Positions 33,818-42,444 of a DNA stretch of 46,113 nucleotides are shown in pieces (the first letter of the stretch is position 1; every line of letters begins with the position of its first letter). This stretch comes from an uncultured Ruminococcus sp. (GTDB taxonomy: Bacteria > Bacillota > Clostridia > Oscillospirales > Acutalibacteraceae), in NCBI GenBank assembly GCA_902766885.1, contig CACXFS010000017.1, positions 1 to 46,113 on the forward strand, in the 5' to 3' direction. The translations under genes and the position numbers were made by a program. The notes under the pieces are model-generated. The model was not told where the DNA came from. It ran no database searches and saw nothing but the letters and a program-made list of their open reading frames with translations.

Positions 33818-33858
33818 AAAAAGTGTGCAAACTGTTTTTTAACTTACACACTTTTTTT
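33818..33858. terminator. Terminator after the CotH-dockerin gene
   Basis: AAAAAGTGTG (33818-33827) pairs with CACACTTTTT (33847-33856), with A and T runs at both ends. A second hairpin, CCTTACC/GGTAAGG at about 33868-33890, lies between it and the stop codon. The rest of 33747-33902 is AT-rich and shows no gene. Confidence 0.7.
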
Positions 33859-33902
33859 ACAATATCCTTACCGAGGAGAAGGTAAGGGGATAGTTTGTTA
33901 AA

Positions 33903-36719
33903 TTATTCGTCGGAAAATGCTGAAATACGAATATGCTCGTCGCTCTCGTTTAATGCAAGCAACTGTTCTTTTGTAGCTACAATAAAGATACAACCCTGAA
34001 AATCATCATAATCATAGCGTGATGTGTTACTAAAATAATTCTTAATAATTCTGTTGCGCTGGGGATCAAAAGAAAAGCTTTCTTTATCAAAATCATATAA
34101 AATAATTACTGCATTGAACTTCTGATTTGGACTTGCATTATTTACGCTATCTGCAAGATAGCCGTCAACAAATCCGTATTCAGATCCACTATTTGATGCG
34201 AAATAGTCAATACAATAGCCATTCGGGTCTTCGTTAAGTGCAACAAGCTGTGCCTTGGTTGCGCACACTTTCAGTTCATTGTATTCACTACTATAAAGAT
34301 ACTTGTCCGGATTACCGAGATATTTATAGAGAAAATCGTTGACATCAATATCATCACTAAAAGTGATACTTACAAGAAATTCATCCGTATCAGAAGCATT
34401 TTCCATATCAGCAAGCAGCTGTTCGCTTACAATTCCCCATTTTGGCTCATATACAGGGTATGATATGTAAACGCTGTCACCGTAACCGTTTGCAATATTC
34501 AGTAATGTTTCCTTTGGTAATGATGTATCAATATATCCTTTTTCAGCGTCATAGGTATAATAAAAATCATCAGACAGATATTTATTGATTATACTGTCAG
34601 CCAATGCGTCATTGTTGTCACTCAGAAGTGAAATTCTGACATGGTAAAAATAGTAATCAATTCCAAAGCGTTCGTCATCCTTGATTTCATTGGCAATTTC
34701 AGATGAAATATTTGATGGAAGTCGGTTTTTAAAATACTCCCCAAGCTTGGAAGATAAGCCTGCAAGGTATTTCTGAATATCTGTTGCATCGTCAATACTG
34801 ATGTTCTTATCTTCTGTAACGTCAGCAGTCTTGAGCTGGGAGCTTTCAAACTGTATGGTGTCCGCAATAAATTTCTGAATCAAGGTTACATCAGTAATAC
34901 TTATTTCACCGTTGAGGTCTGCATCACCCAAAATAAATTCTGCCTGAACATTGTCAGGATAGAACTGCTCACTCAGCCATGCAGTTCTGCCCTGCATCCA
35001 TTCAACTGCATAGTCAAACATTCCGTTAAAGTTATTATTATATGTCTTTTTAGCTGTTGTCATCATCTTGTGAGTATCTGAATCATATTCTGCTGTTGTC
35101 AGCTTTGTATGGTCAGCAATCCAGCTGTTACTTGTTTTTAACGCCCAGCCGCTCTGATAGTTCATTTCCGCACTATCTGCGATAAGGCTGTAATACTGTT
35201 TGTATGACTTCATAATACTGTTATCCGTTTTGCCGAAGAAATCGTTGAGTGCAGGAACAAAATCATCAAACCATATCTGCGGTATTGCATTAAGAATATA
35301 ATCATTCTTTGAAATACAGGCTATTAAATTGTATGAGCCGTCATAACTAAACTTGTATTTACACCACCAGCCGGTATATTCTTCGTAATCGTCAACAAGC
35401 ATAGACTGAAGTTCCTCGCTGACGCCTTTGGCATTACCGAGTGAATTGTAATAATCCCATACAGGCGAGCCAAAGAATTTATACGTACCGTTTTCATCCT
35501 GTTTCCAGGTAAAGAATAGGCTCGAAACGCCTGAATCCCAATTTTTACCGATTTCATTTATAAGATACAGCTTTGCAACAGAATCAACGTCTGCAATCTC
35601 TGAAATATCTTTATAACCGGATACAGCAAAATAAAAATTATTGAATTTTTTCTTTACATATGCCTTAACTTCATTATATCCTATATCGCCTTCATTAAGT
35701 TCAGGTGATTTAATTGTAACTTTTATTGAGTCAGCACAGGTTACATAATAATCCTCACCGTCTGTTGCATTAGGGTCAATTTCGCATACAAATGGAAAAT
35801 CGGTATTCACCGTGCCGTCTTCATTAAGATATGCCTCATCATCAATATCGTTAATCAGGCTGTTTTTGCCAACCTCGATTTTCTCGCACATTTGATAGGA
35901 ACCCCAGTAAAATCCATTGACATAAAAATCAACATAACGTGAATCGGAAGCATATGGCATACCTACAGCATCTGAAAGGTCATAGAGAAATCTGTTTCTT
36001 GAAAGAGAATCATCCTGATAATTTGCAAGGATTGAATATTTTTTGCCCTTACTCATTCCTGCAATGCTTACATTATCACTGTATGTAATATTGTACGACT
36101 TTTTAGGCATTGTCCAGGTTGTATTACCTCTGCCTTTAATCTTTTTGATTGATGTATTGTCAATGCTTCCGTCAGGCTCTACGATTGCTCCTGTTGCCGC
36201 AGCACTTATCGATTTATCCTTGTTAAGATAGGTCATAAGATTTGTGCCGTTGCCGTCTGCATCTGAATTATTGATATATATTCCTGCCTCTGCGTTCGAT
36301 TTCATAAATTTCAGGGTATAGGTTTTGTTGTCGGCAGTAACACTGTAGCTTTTGCCGACTTCATAGTTAATCTGAGCTGTTTCGCCTGCCGCAATTTCCG
36401 TGCCGTTTACAGTTACAGGCTCAGAATAGGCATTGTAAATATCAGCCTTGCTGTTATCAGCTGATACCGGCAAAAAGAAGTATTTTACTGATGAATTGGT
36501 CTCTTTTAAATTTGTAGTATGCTCACTCTGCCACGACTGCCACGCCTCGGTGTCAGCGGAATTAAGAACACCGTGAGCATAAAGAGCCTGTGTGGTGTCA
36601 AACGATATTGTTGTTCCGTCTGATACACTAACAGCATTGTCTTCTATCGCTCCGACTGATACAGCAGCCGTACTCATCATAAGCAAAACAATAAGAATGG
36701 ACGCTAAGATTCTTTTCAT
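33903..36719 (-). CDS. Secreted CotH-kinase-domain protein with internal dockerin
   Basis: This 938-residue exported protein starts at the ATG at 36719 (MKRILAS), nine bases after AAAGGAG. It has a signal peptide to about 24. A region with an Ig-like segment (YAYSEPVTVNGTEI) is followed by a CotH kinase domain (about 130-560) with KGRGNTTW (about 195) and KKSYNITY, CEKIEVG, EIDPN, and the NEIGKNWDSGVSS...SPVWDYYNSLG block that ends the active-site region of CotH proteins. A complete type I dockerin (DADLNGEISITDVTL and DVTEDKNISIDDATD, about 592-655) lies between it and a 260-residue C-terminal domain of unknown type, in which the motif ATKxQLxALNEx occurs twice (about 830 and 915). CotH proteins are found in Ruminococcus cellulosomes. 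It sits behind a copied sigma promoter. Confidence 0.92.
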   Translation of the reverse strand: MKRILASILIVLLMMSTAAVSVGAIEDNAVSVSDGTTISFDTTQALYAHGVLNSADTEAWQSWQSEHTTNLKETNSSVKYFFLPVSADNSKADIYNAYSEPVTVNGTEIAAGETAQINYEVGKSYSVTADNKTYTLKFMKSNAEAGIYINNSDADGNGTNLMTYLNKDKSISAAATGAIVEPDGSIDNTSIKKIKGRGNTTWTMPKKSYNITYSDNVSIAGMSKGKKYSILANYQDDSLSRNRFLYDLSDAVGMPYASDSRYVDFYVNGFYWGSYQMCEKIEVGKNSLINDIDDEAYLNEDGTVNTDFPFVCEIDPNATDGEDYYVTCADSIKVTIKSPELNEGDIGYNEVKAYVKKKFNNFYFAVSGYKDISEIADVDSVAKLYLINEIGKNWDSGVSSLFFTWKQDENGTYKFFGSPVWDYYNSLGNAKGVSEELQSMLVDDYEEYTGWWCKYKFSYDGSYNLIACISKNDYILNAIPQIWFDDFVPALNDFFGKTDNSIMKSYKQYYSLIADSAEMNYQSGWALKTSNSWIADHTKLTTAEYDSDTHKMMTTAKKTYNNNFNGMFDYAVEWMQGRTAWLSEQFYPDNVQAEFILGDADLNGEISITDVTLIQKFIADTIQFESSQLKTADVTEDKNISIDDATDIQKYLAGLSSKLGEYFKNRLPSNISSEIANEIKDDERFGIDYYFYHVRISLLSDNNDALADSIINKYLSDDFYYTYDAEKGYIDTSLPKETLLNIANGYGDSVYISYPVYEPKWGIVSEQLLADMENASDTDEFLVSITFSDDIDVNDFLYKYLGNPDKYLYSSEYNELKVCATKAQLVALNEDPNGYCIDYFASNSGSEYGFVDGYLADSVNNASPNQKFNAVIILYDFDKESFSFDPQRNRIIKNYFSNTSRYDYDDFQGCIFIVATKEQLLALNESDEHIRISAFSDE

Positions 36720-36783
36720 TTTAACCTCTCCTTTAAAAATAGATGTTCGCACATATTTATTTATATATTGAAACATTTATATA

Positions 36784-36895
36784 TTTCAGTTTCAGCAAAA
36801 GTTTGTCCTTCAATACTCTCACACTTTTTTGTGTCCCGAAGCACTTCCATTAATATAAACAATCAATTGCTTGATTTGGGTGCATTATTTTTGAA
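36784..36895. repeat. Copy B of the sigma-promoter duplication, in the leader of the CotH-dockerin gene
   Basis: It repeats the upstream region, ribosome site and first nine or ten codons of the ECF sigma gene on the same strand. After LKDKLLLKLK the frame departs (YINVSIYK) and stops, so only a vestigial peptide remains. It ends about 65 bases before the CotH start, so any promoter it carries would drive the CotH gene. Recent or constrained duplication is suggested by 35 identical bases. Confidence 0.85.
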
Positions 36896-36944
36896 ATTAT
36901 TTGTTTAATGATATAATCGGAAGAGGAAATCTGAATTAACAGCA

Positions 36945-36971
36945 AAAGCGACCATTTTCGGTAGTCGCTTT
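36945..36971 (-). terminator. Terminator of the WYL regulator gene
   Basis: AAAGCGAC (minus strand 36971-36964) pairs with GTCGCTTT (36952-36945), followed by TGCTG and T-rich sequence. It lies about 100 bases past the stop at 37072. The remaining gap 36896-37071 has no gene. Confidence 0.6.
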
Positions 36972-37071
36972 ACTGATTCTATAAGATTCAGAGCTGAGTT
37001 GATGATTACTCAAGCAATAAAAATAATTCTGTCATAAATCCGCTCGTCATTTTCATAAAAACACTTAAAAT

Positions 37072-38271
37072 TTACTTATTCATATATTTTTTGTTAAGAT
37101 TCATAACCTTTTCAATAACCATATTTCTGACCGACTCAGGCTCGATAACCTCTACCCTGTCGCTGTACTGCAACGCCCAGTTCACCATAGCGTACGGACT
37201 GCACTTCACTTCAACTATATCGTCAAAGGGCTCGGTTTCTTCTGTTCTTATGTATTTGAATGTATCGCCGAACCAATCGTACATAAAGGTGTAATCAGCA
37301 CGCAAAGGCTTTGTCGGATTATTATTTTCTTTCGGACTTTTAACTCTTAATTTAATCTTTACAGGATTATCAAATGACATATTCAGGTGAGATAGCTGAA
37401 AATCCTCGCTCCACGACTGAGGAAGATTATCAACCCTCCACTTGCTGACTGACGGAATTCCTTTGATATTATGCTTTTCATCACGTTCGGGAATTTCTAT
37501 TTCTGTCATCAAATCAATGCGCCAGATTGACATATTTCTGATAGTTTTTTCGCTGAATACAAGCTCTTTACACGCAAGCAGATAGTACCTTCCGCCGCTT
37601 GCAACAATATAATACGGACTGACGGTATCTTTCTTATTATGATTAAGCACAAGTTTTTTATCTTTGTCATAGCCGTTAAAAGTAAAGCTGATTTGCACAC
37701 CATCATCAATCGCACGCTGAATCGTCAGCAGATTTTTACGCAGAGTTTCTCTGTCGGCAAGCACGGGCTCTTTTACCCTGCAAATATTCTTTGCGCCTTT
37801 TTTATAGAATTTAGTTGTCAGGTTTTTTTCAATCTTTTCAATTATCCTGTTCGCCGACTCGGTATCTACTGTTTTTGAAAACAAAATGCTTTCAATCATA
37901 CTGTTAATTTCGTCATACGAGAAAGTGTGATTATAATACAGTCCTCTGATTCTCATTGTCTGATTAGCGTCATCATCTTCAGAGTCGCTTTCATCAAGAG
38001 TACTATCGCCGTACTTTTTGATAAAATCTTTAAAAACAAGCTTTCATTCGTCCTCAGGTTTTACGCCGTATTCATCAGAATTCATAGCCATAGCCATTTT
38101 TACAATCGTGTCGTTGTAGGTTTCCTTGTCACCTAAATACGGCTCAATTTCAGGCTCCCTTCGCAGAGCCGCCTGTGTAACGGTATGCTCGCTGTCGGAA
38201 TTTACTTTTAAATATTCCAGTATCTTAAACGCTCTTTCAAGCTTTGAATATCTTTCTTTTTCTTCTTTCAC
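37072..38271 (-). pseudogene. WYL-domain transcriptional regulator interrupted by an in-frame TGA
   Basis: One continuous frame of 400 codons starts at the GTG at 38271 with GGAGG seven bases upstream. It is interrupted only by a TGA at 38046-38044 after codon 75. The first part (KLERAFKILEYLKVNSDSEHTVTQAALRR) is the winged helix-turn-helix DNA-binding domain. After the stop the same frame runs KLVFKDFIKKYGDSTLDESDSEDDD and then the WYL ligand-binding domain with SPYYIVASGGRYYLLA, the FSEKTIRNMSIWRIDLM block and a C-terminal WCX-like domain. Protein-like sequence on both sides, in frame, means a recent nonsense mutation, an assembly error or recoding. The later ATG at 37956 lacks a ribosome site. 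WYL regulators often govern defence systems. It faces the 199-residue protein gene across a palindrome. Confidence 0.8.
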
Positions 38272-38370
38272 GTTCTTTCCTCCGTTTCTGAATTTATTGT
38301 ACCATAAATTTGCTCGGTTTTTTCCTGCTTTTTACAAAATTTCAATCAAAATATTTTTTAAAATTAAAGT

Positions 38371-38392
38371 TTAAGCGGAAATTTCCGCCTAA
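38371..38392. promoter_or_regulatory. 22-bp near-perfect palindrome between WYL regulator and the divergent gene
   Basis: The core GCGGAAATTTCCGC (38375-38388) is a perfect palindrome. It is flanked by TTA and TAA arms with a single mismatched pair. A TATAAT stands at 38401-38406, so the palindrome covers the -35 position of the promoter for the plus-strand gene starting at 38451. This is where a repressor dimer such as the WYL protein would bind. Confidence 0.7.
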
Positions 38393-38400
38393 CTGATTGA

Positions 38401-38406
38401 TATAAT
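38401..38406 (+). promoter_or_regulatory. -10 element of the 199-residue protein gene
   Basis: TATAAT is 45 bases before the start codon, and its -35 region is covered by the palindrome at 38371-38392. No good TTGACA-like hexamer is seen 17 bases upstream. Confidence 0.5.
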
Positions 38407-38450
38407 AATCAATGTCAGCTGAACAAACGATATTTAAAAGGAGAATTGCT

Positions 38451-39050
38451 ATGGAAAGAAGAACTATTACAACATCAGACACGTCAAATCAATTCAACAA
38501 AATTATGCAGACCAGATGTAATGAAATGATTATCAATGATATACTGAACCCGCTGCTCAGGATAATATATTCGCTTAGAGAAAGCGATAATTTCAATAAC
38601 ATTCCCGGCACCGACGTCGGTGAAGGAACCGCTTGGGAATATTACAGAAGCGAATTCGATAATATTTACCGAGCTATCAACAGCAACATATTCCTTTCTG
38701 AATATGAATACAGGGAAATTTACAAAACAGTACAGGGTATTCATTCATTTACAAGAAAATTTTCAGGAGCTGACGGCTTGCAGGACTTTTTCTTTGAAGC
38801 AAACGAGAATCTGCATTACTACACATTTGCATTCAGCGAGGAAGGAAAACGCTGTAAGAATTATTTAAAAATCCGTCAGGATAATGCACCGACTGCCGAA
38901 GAATACAAAGCGTCTGATGTTTACCGGGCAAAAAAAGCTGTGAGAAATGCTGAATTAAATCTACGATTTGAAGAGGAGGATTTTTTTGTTGAAGAGCTTG
39001 CTTATGCCGTCAGAGTAATATTTATAAACATTATCAGTAAAAATTATTAA
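38451..39050 (+). CDS. 199-residue protein of unknown function under the palindrome promoter
   Basis: A well-formed gene: ATG at 38451 (MERRTITTSDTSNQF) with AAAAGGAG at normal distance. The product is soluble, mainly helical, rich in Glu, Asn, Tyr and Phe, with no signal peptide or membrane helix. Recognisable tracts are LRESDNFNNIPGTDVGEGTAWEYYRSEFDN, a middle helical segment EYREIYKTVQGIHSFTRKFSG and an acidic end NLRFEEEDFFVEELAYAVRVIF. I know no family for it. It is divergent from the WYL regulator and convergent with the helicase operon (130 bases apart, terminator between). It may be an effector or accessory of that island, or an independent gene controlled by WYL. Nothing in the sequence proves either. 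Confidence 0.75.
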   Translation: MERRTITTSDTSNQFNKIMQTRCNEMIINDILNPLLRIIYSLRESDNFNNIPGTDVGEGTAWEYYRSEFDNIYRAINSNIFLSEYEYREIYKTVQGIHSFTRKFSGADGLQDFFFEANENLHYYTFAFSEEGKRCKNYLKIRQDNAPTAEEYKASDVYRAKKAVRNAELNLRFEEEDFFVEELAYAVRVIFINIISKNY

Positions 39051-39074
39051 CAGCCTGATAAGACGGATATATAA

Positions 39075-39107
39075 CAAAAACGGCACAGGGATTTTCCTTG
39101 TGCCGTT
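39075..39107 (-). terminator. Terminator of the DUF6361-PLD-helicase operon
   Basis: AACGGCACA (39107-39099 on the minus strand) pairs with TGTGCCGTT (39087-39079), followed by a T run of about five and GTTATA. It lies about 75 bases past the helicase stop. The plus-strand T run is weak, so it mainly serves the helicase operon. Confidence 0.7.
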
Positions 39108-39180
39108 CCTGCTTTGTGATACGTCTTAATAATTTATTGCAAATCAGCATAAGCTTAATTTACGCAAATATAGATTGTTG

Positions 39181-42100
39181 TTACTCTGTTTTTGATTTAT
39201 AGTACGGACTCAGATTGATAAACAGCTTTTTCAAATCCTCTGTATCATCGCAGTTTTGGAAAATATATTCCAACAGTTCCTCCTGTCTTGCCTGTCCCAG
39301 CGTCAAACGATACAAAGATAGGATTTTTATAAGCCGTTCATAAAACAACTCGTCACGGCTGAACGGATACATAGGAACAATTCGCTCTATCTTTACCATA
39401 TCCTCGCTCTTTGTCAGTCCCCAAAACGGAGTCAGGTCGGAGCCTTTTCCGCCGTTTTCCTCTTTTGATGCCTCAATAAACATTTCCTTCCATACGTTTG
39501 ACTTAAAGGTAATGTTTCCATACCGTTTTGCCACATTCTGACGTATAGCAAGACACTCAAATCTGTTGATTCGACCTTCTCTCTGCTCCAAATCTATCGG
39601 ATTTGATGGGAGGTTCCAATGTACAATCCTGCGGCAGTAGTAGTGAAAATCCAAGCCTTCCTGCCCAATAGAAGTAGAAGCAAGCACAAACGGTCTGAAC
39701 GGTGAATTAAACGCATTTCTTATACTCTTTTTTCTGTCTGCATCTTTTTCTTTACCGTCGCCTTTCGTAAATGCCACGGCAAAATGAGAGCGGAGCGGAG
39801 TTGCAAGCTCTTTGCCGTTTGACACCCTTGCCTTGAAGCCGTTAAATGTATCTACAGAATAAATCGTAGTTCGCACATCCATTGAGCTGATTATTGTGTA
39901 ATGAAGATTTCCTATCAGATTGCTGTCAGAATCCAGTCCGTTAGTTATCAAATGAGCATACTCATCAAACATTGCCTGAATATTTCCATGCTTACAGTAT
40001 GTGAGCACATTTCTCCAGTGTGCATCGTCGGATTTTTTGCCGCAGGCCAACTCAACTGTTGCAGTTGATTCCGGTGTATTCATACGATTTATAAAAATCT
40101 TTGCAACCTGACTCGGATAATAACTCGGATAACAGCTCGGACCGTAAGTTCTTTTTTTACTGTACATACGATATGTTCTGTTGATTACAACTGCGGGAGA
40201 AGATATTGCCATATCCGTTAAAACGTCAAGTAAATCGTCAGGCTTCTTACCCAAGTTTTGTGCTCTGCTGTTCTTAGTGTCTGTGTACAGCTCCTTAAGG
40301 CAATTAAGATGAGTCCGAAAGCCCTTTTGTCGTTTGGTTGATTCAGTCTCATCAGGAAATGAAGCCAACGCCTCATCACTGTTAAGCCACTTTTCCACAT
40401 ATGCTGTACTGTCTAACAGCAGAGGTGCTATGTAATACCAACGCTTGTCCTGTGCACCTGAAGATACCATTTCAAATCCTGTCAGTTTTTCGGAAATTTT
40501 AGCTTTTATCTCCTTTTCAATTTCCTTTAGTGTCAGCCCTCTGTTCAGGCAATCAATCGGGTTATAGCACTTTGTAAGAAACAGGGACGGATACATCAGA
40601 CAAAACAGCGTCATACCGCCCGGAATTCCGCCTCTCACCGAGAAATTCAGTCTGGATGAAGGATACCTTTTTTCTCCCGCATAGAAATAGTGGGCTTGCT
40701 TATCTTCGTTTGATTTTGCGAGTTTTCCGACTGTTCTGCGTTCAGTTTCGTATGAAAGCAGACCTGCCAGCATACGGGGAACCATTTCCCACGATGAAAA
40801 AACTAAGGTTTTTGTAAAATCTCCTGAGTTTTTATATACTCCCTGCGGCTGATAATAAGGTTTTGACGGAGGAATCCAAAGCAGTAATTCTGCATTATCC
40901 TTAAATACGTGTGACATTACACGCTCAAGCCGTGCGTTATTGTTTGGAATTTTTTCATATCTGTCCAAAGTTCTTCTTTTTAGCCACAGGCAATCCTTAT
41001 TTATCTTATTTATCTCATCAGGATGTCCTTTAAAATGTCTTTCAATATACCGTTTAACACGATAATTTCGCATAAATGACATAAGATACGGAGAGGATTT
41101 GACATAATCAACGGGCATATTAAACGGAGCGCCAATATCCTCTAGTAACTTTTGAGCCTGAAGATACGATTTAATATCACGGTCGGAAACCTCTAAAGGC
41201 TTGTAAACATCCGTATCATCAATTATATCCGCACTTTCCGCTGCCGAAATTCTCTCTGTTCTGCAAACGTGCTTATACATAGCGTCTTCCGCTGTGTTTT
41301 TGGCTGAAATTACAGTGGTATCTCCGCTTGTAAGCTCCTTAAGCTTAACCGAATAATTGCTCCATACCGTTTTAAATTCTCTATTCTCCTCGTCCGAAAT
41401 ATTCAAAAAATCCATTACAGCAAAGAATTCGTGATAATGATCATATTCCGGCATTTCATCTATTTCCTCGAGGGTAGAATACATTTTATAGGGAGTTGCA
41501 GACAAAAGCAGCATACGCACCCTGTCTGAATTAAAAAACTTATTCGTAAGCATACCTGTTTCCGATTCCGGATCGGCGTTAATCAGGTACTTAAAACGCT
41601 GAAACTCGTCCATAATAACAAGGTCAGGCTCGAGCTTTTCCAAGCTGATTTTAGCAAAAATCGTCCTCAGCTTTCCTATTATTGAATTATTATTTTGCTT
41701 TTCAAATCCTCCGTGTTTTATGTATTTGCACATAGATATAACCGTTTCCATAACCGTACTTTCTTCATCACACGGACGGTTAAGCTCATCATTCACCGTT
41801 TCGAGCATATAGGCAAGGTATTTTCCGCTGGAAATTCTGTCACATTCCGAAACCTTTTGTTCATAATAATCCTTCTCCCTGCCCCAAGCGCTGATTGCAT
41901 TGCCTTTCATTACTTCTTCAAGTTCGTCAATATAATTTTCAAGTTGCGGAATACGCCGCAGTACAGCAAACATCAACGCTCTTTCGGAAACAATTCCTGC
42001 ACCTGACGTCATTCTGAATGAGGTTTCGGGGGTTAACGGAATGAGCTGAATGTATCTGCTTAATAAATCAGCGTCATTTTCCTGTAAGAAAATATTTAAG

Positions 42101-42444
42101 TGCTGCATAGAAAGACGGGAAGAATTTGTGCTTTCCGTCTTTAAATCATTTGAAATTTTCAGCTTTTTCAGGTTCTGTTCTGCAATAGCGGCATTTGAGC
42201 AGATATAAACGACTTTTACAAGTTCGTCATCGTTCTCCTTCTGTATTTTTGCAAGTTTAGCGATAGTACCTCGGGCAATTAGTGTTTTCCCCAGTCCCAC
42301 CTCGTCTGAAACCAATACTCTCATTTGTCCTGCACGATACAGTTGGTCAATACGATTAACTGTTGCCCTTTGAAAGTCTTTCAGTCCTGACATTATTGTC
42401 TTTTCAATTTTATCCAGTTGATTGGCAACATTTACCTCTGCCAT
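39181..42444 (-). CDS. SF2/SNF2-like helicase of a PLD-DUF6361 operon
   Basis: This is a 1087-residue helicase-like ATPase. Motif I is DEVGLGKT (47-54), as in SNF2 and DISARM-type helicases. Motif II is DEFQ (279-282). Motif III is SATPYK (315-320). The C-terminal RecA domain has LVFSSWE (about 565), then LASTSIGQEGLDFHYYCRRIVHWNLPSNPIDLEQREGRINRF (about 945-985), which holds motifs V and VI with the arginine finger QREGRINR. A 220-residue insertion lies between motifs I and II and another large insertion lies between motif III and the C-terminal RecA domain, so it is not a simple remodeller. No nuclease or methylase motif is seen. It shares one base with the PLD gene stop and is the last gene of the operon. 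It probably moves along DNA or RNA to help the PLD protein act. Likely a defence helicase; family unnamed to me. Confidence 0.85.
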   Translation of the reverse strand: MAEVNVANQLDKIEKTIMSGLKDFQRATVNRIDQLYRAGQMRVLVSDEVGLGKTLIARGTIAKLAKIQKENDDELVKVVYICSNAAIAEQNLKKLKISNDLKTESTNSSRLSMQHLNIFLQENDADLLSRYIQLIPLTPETSFRMTSGAGIVSERALMFAVLRRIPQLENYIDELEEVMKGNAISAWGREKDYYEQKVSECDRISSGKYLAYMLETVNDELNRPCDEESTVMETVISMCKYIKHGGFEKQNNNSIIGKLRTIFAKISLEKLEPDLVIMDEFQRFKYLINADPESETGMLTNKFFNSDRVRMLLLSATPYKMYSTLEEIDEMPEYDHYHEFFAVMDFLNISDEENREFKTVWSNYSVKLKELTSGDTTVISAKNTAEDAMYKHVCRTERISAAESADIIDDTDVYKPLEVSDRDIKSYLQAQKLLEDIGAPFNMPVDYVKSSPYLMSFMRNYRVKRYIERHFKGHPDEINKINKDCLWLKRRTLDRYEKIPNNNARLERVMSHVFKDNAELLLWIPPSKPYYQPQGVYKNSGDFTKTLVFSSWEMVPRMLAGLLSYETERRTVGKLAKSNEDKQAHYFYAGEKRYPSSRLNFSVRGGIPGGMTLFCLMYPSLFLTKCYNPIDCLNRGLTLKEIEKEIKAKISEKLTGFEMVSSGAQDKRWYYIAPLLLDSTAYVEKWLNSDEALASFPDETESTKRQKGFRTHLNCLKELYTDTKNSRAQNLGKKPDDLLDVLTDMAISSPAVVINRTYRMYSKKRTYGPSCYPSYYPSQVAKIFINRMNTPESTATVELACGKKSDDAHWRNVLTYCKHGNIQAMFDEYAHLITNGLDSDSNLIGNLHYTIISSMDVRTTIYSVDTFNGFKARVSNGKELATPLRSHFAVAFTKGDGKEKDADRKKSIRNAFNSPFRPFVLASTSIGQEGLDFHYYCRRIVHWNLPSNPIDLEQREGRINRFECLAIRQNVAKRYGNITFKSNVWKEMFIEASKEENGGKGSDLTPFWGLTKSEDMVKIERIVPMYPFSRDELFYERLIKILSLYRLTLGQARQEELLEYIFQNCDDTEDLKKLFINLSPYYKSKTE

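Noticed and set aside
38044-38046. TGA in the WYL regulator as selenocysteine or tryptophan
   Set aside because: No SECIS-like structure was seen next to it, and genes in the window end in TGA normally, so the standard code applies.
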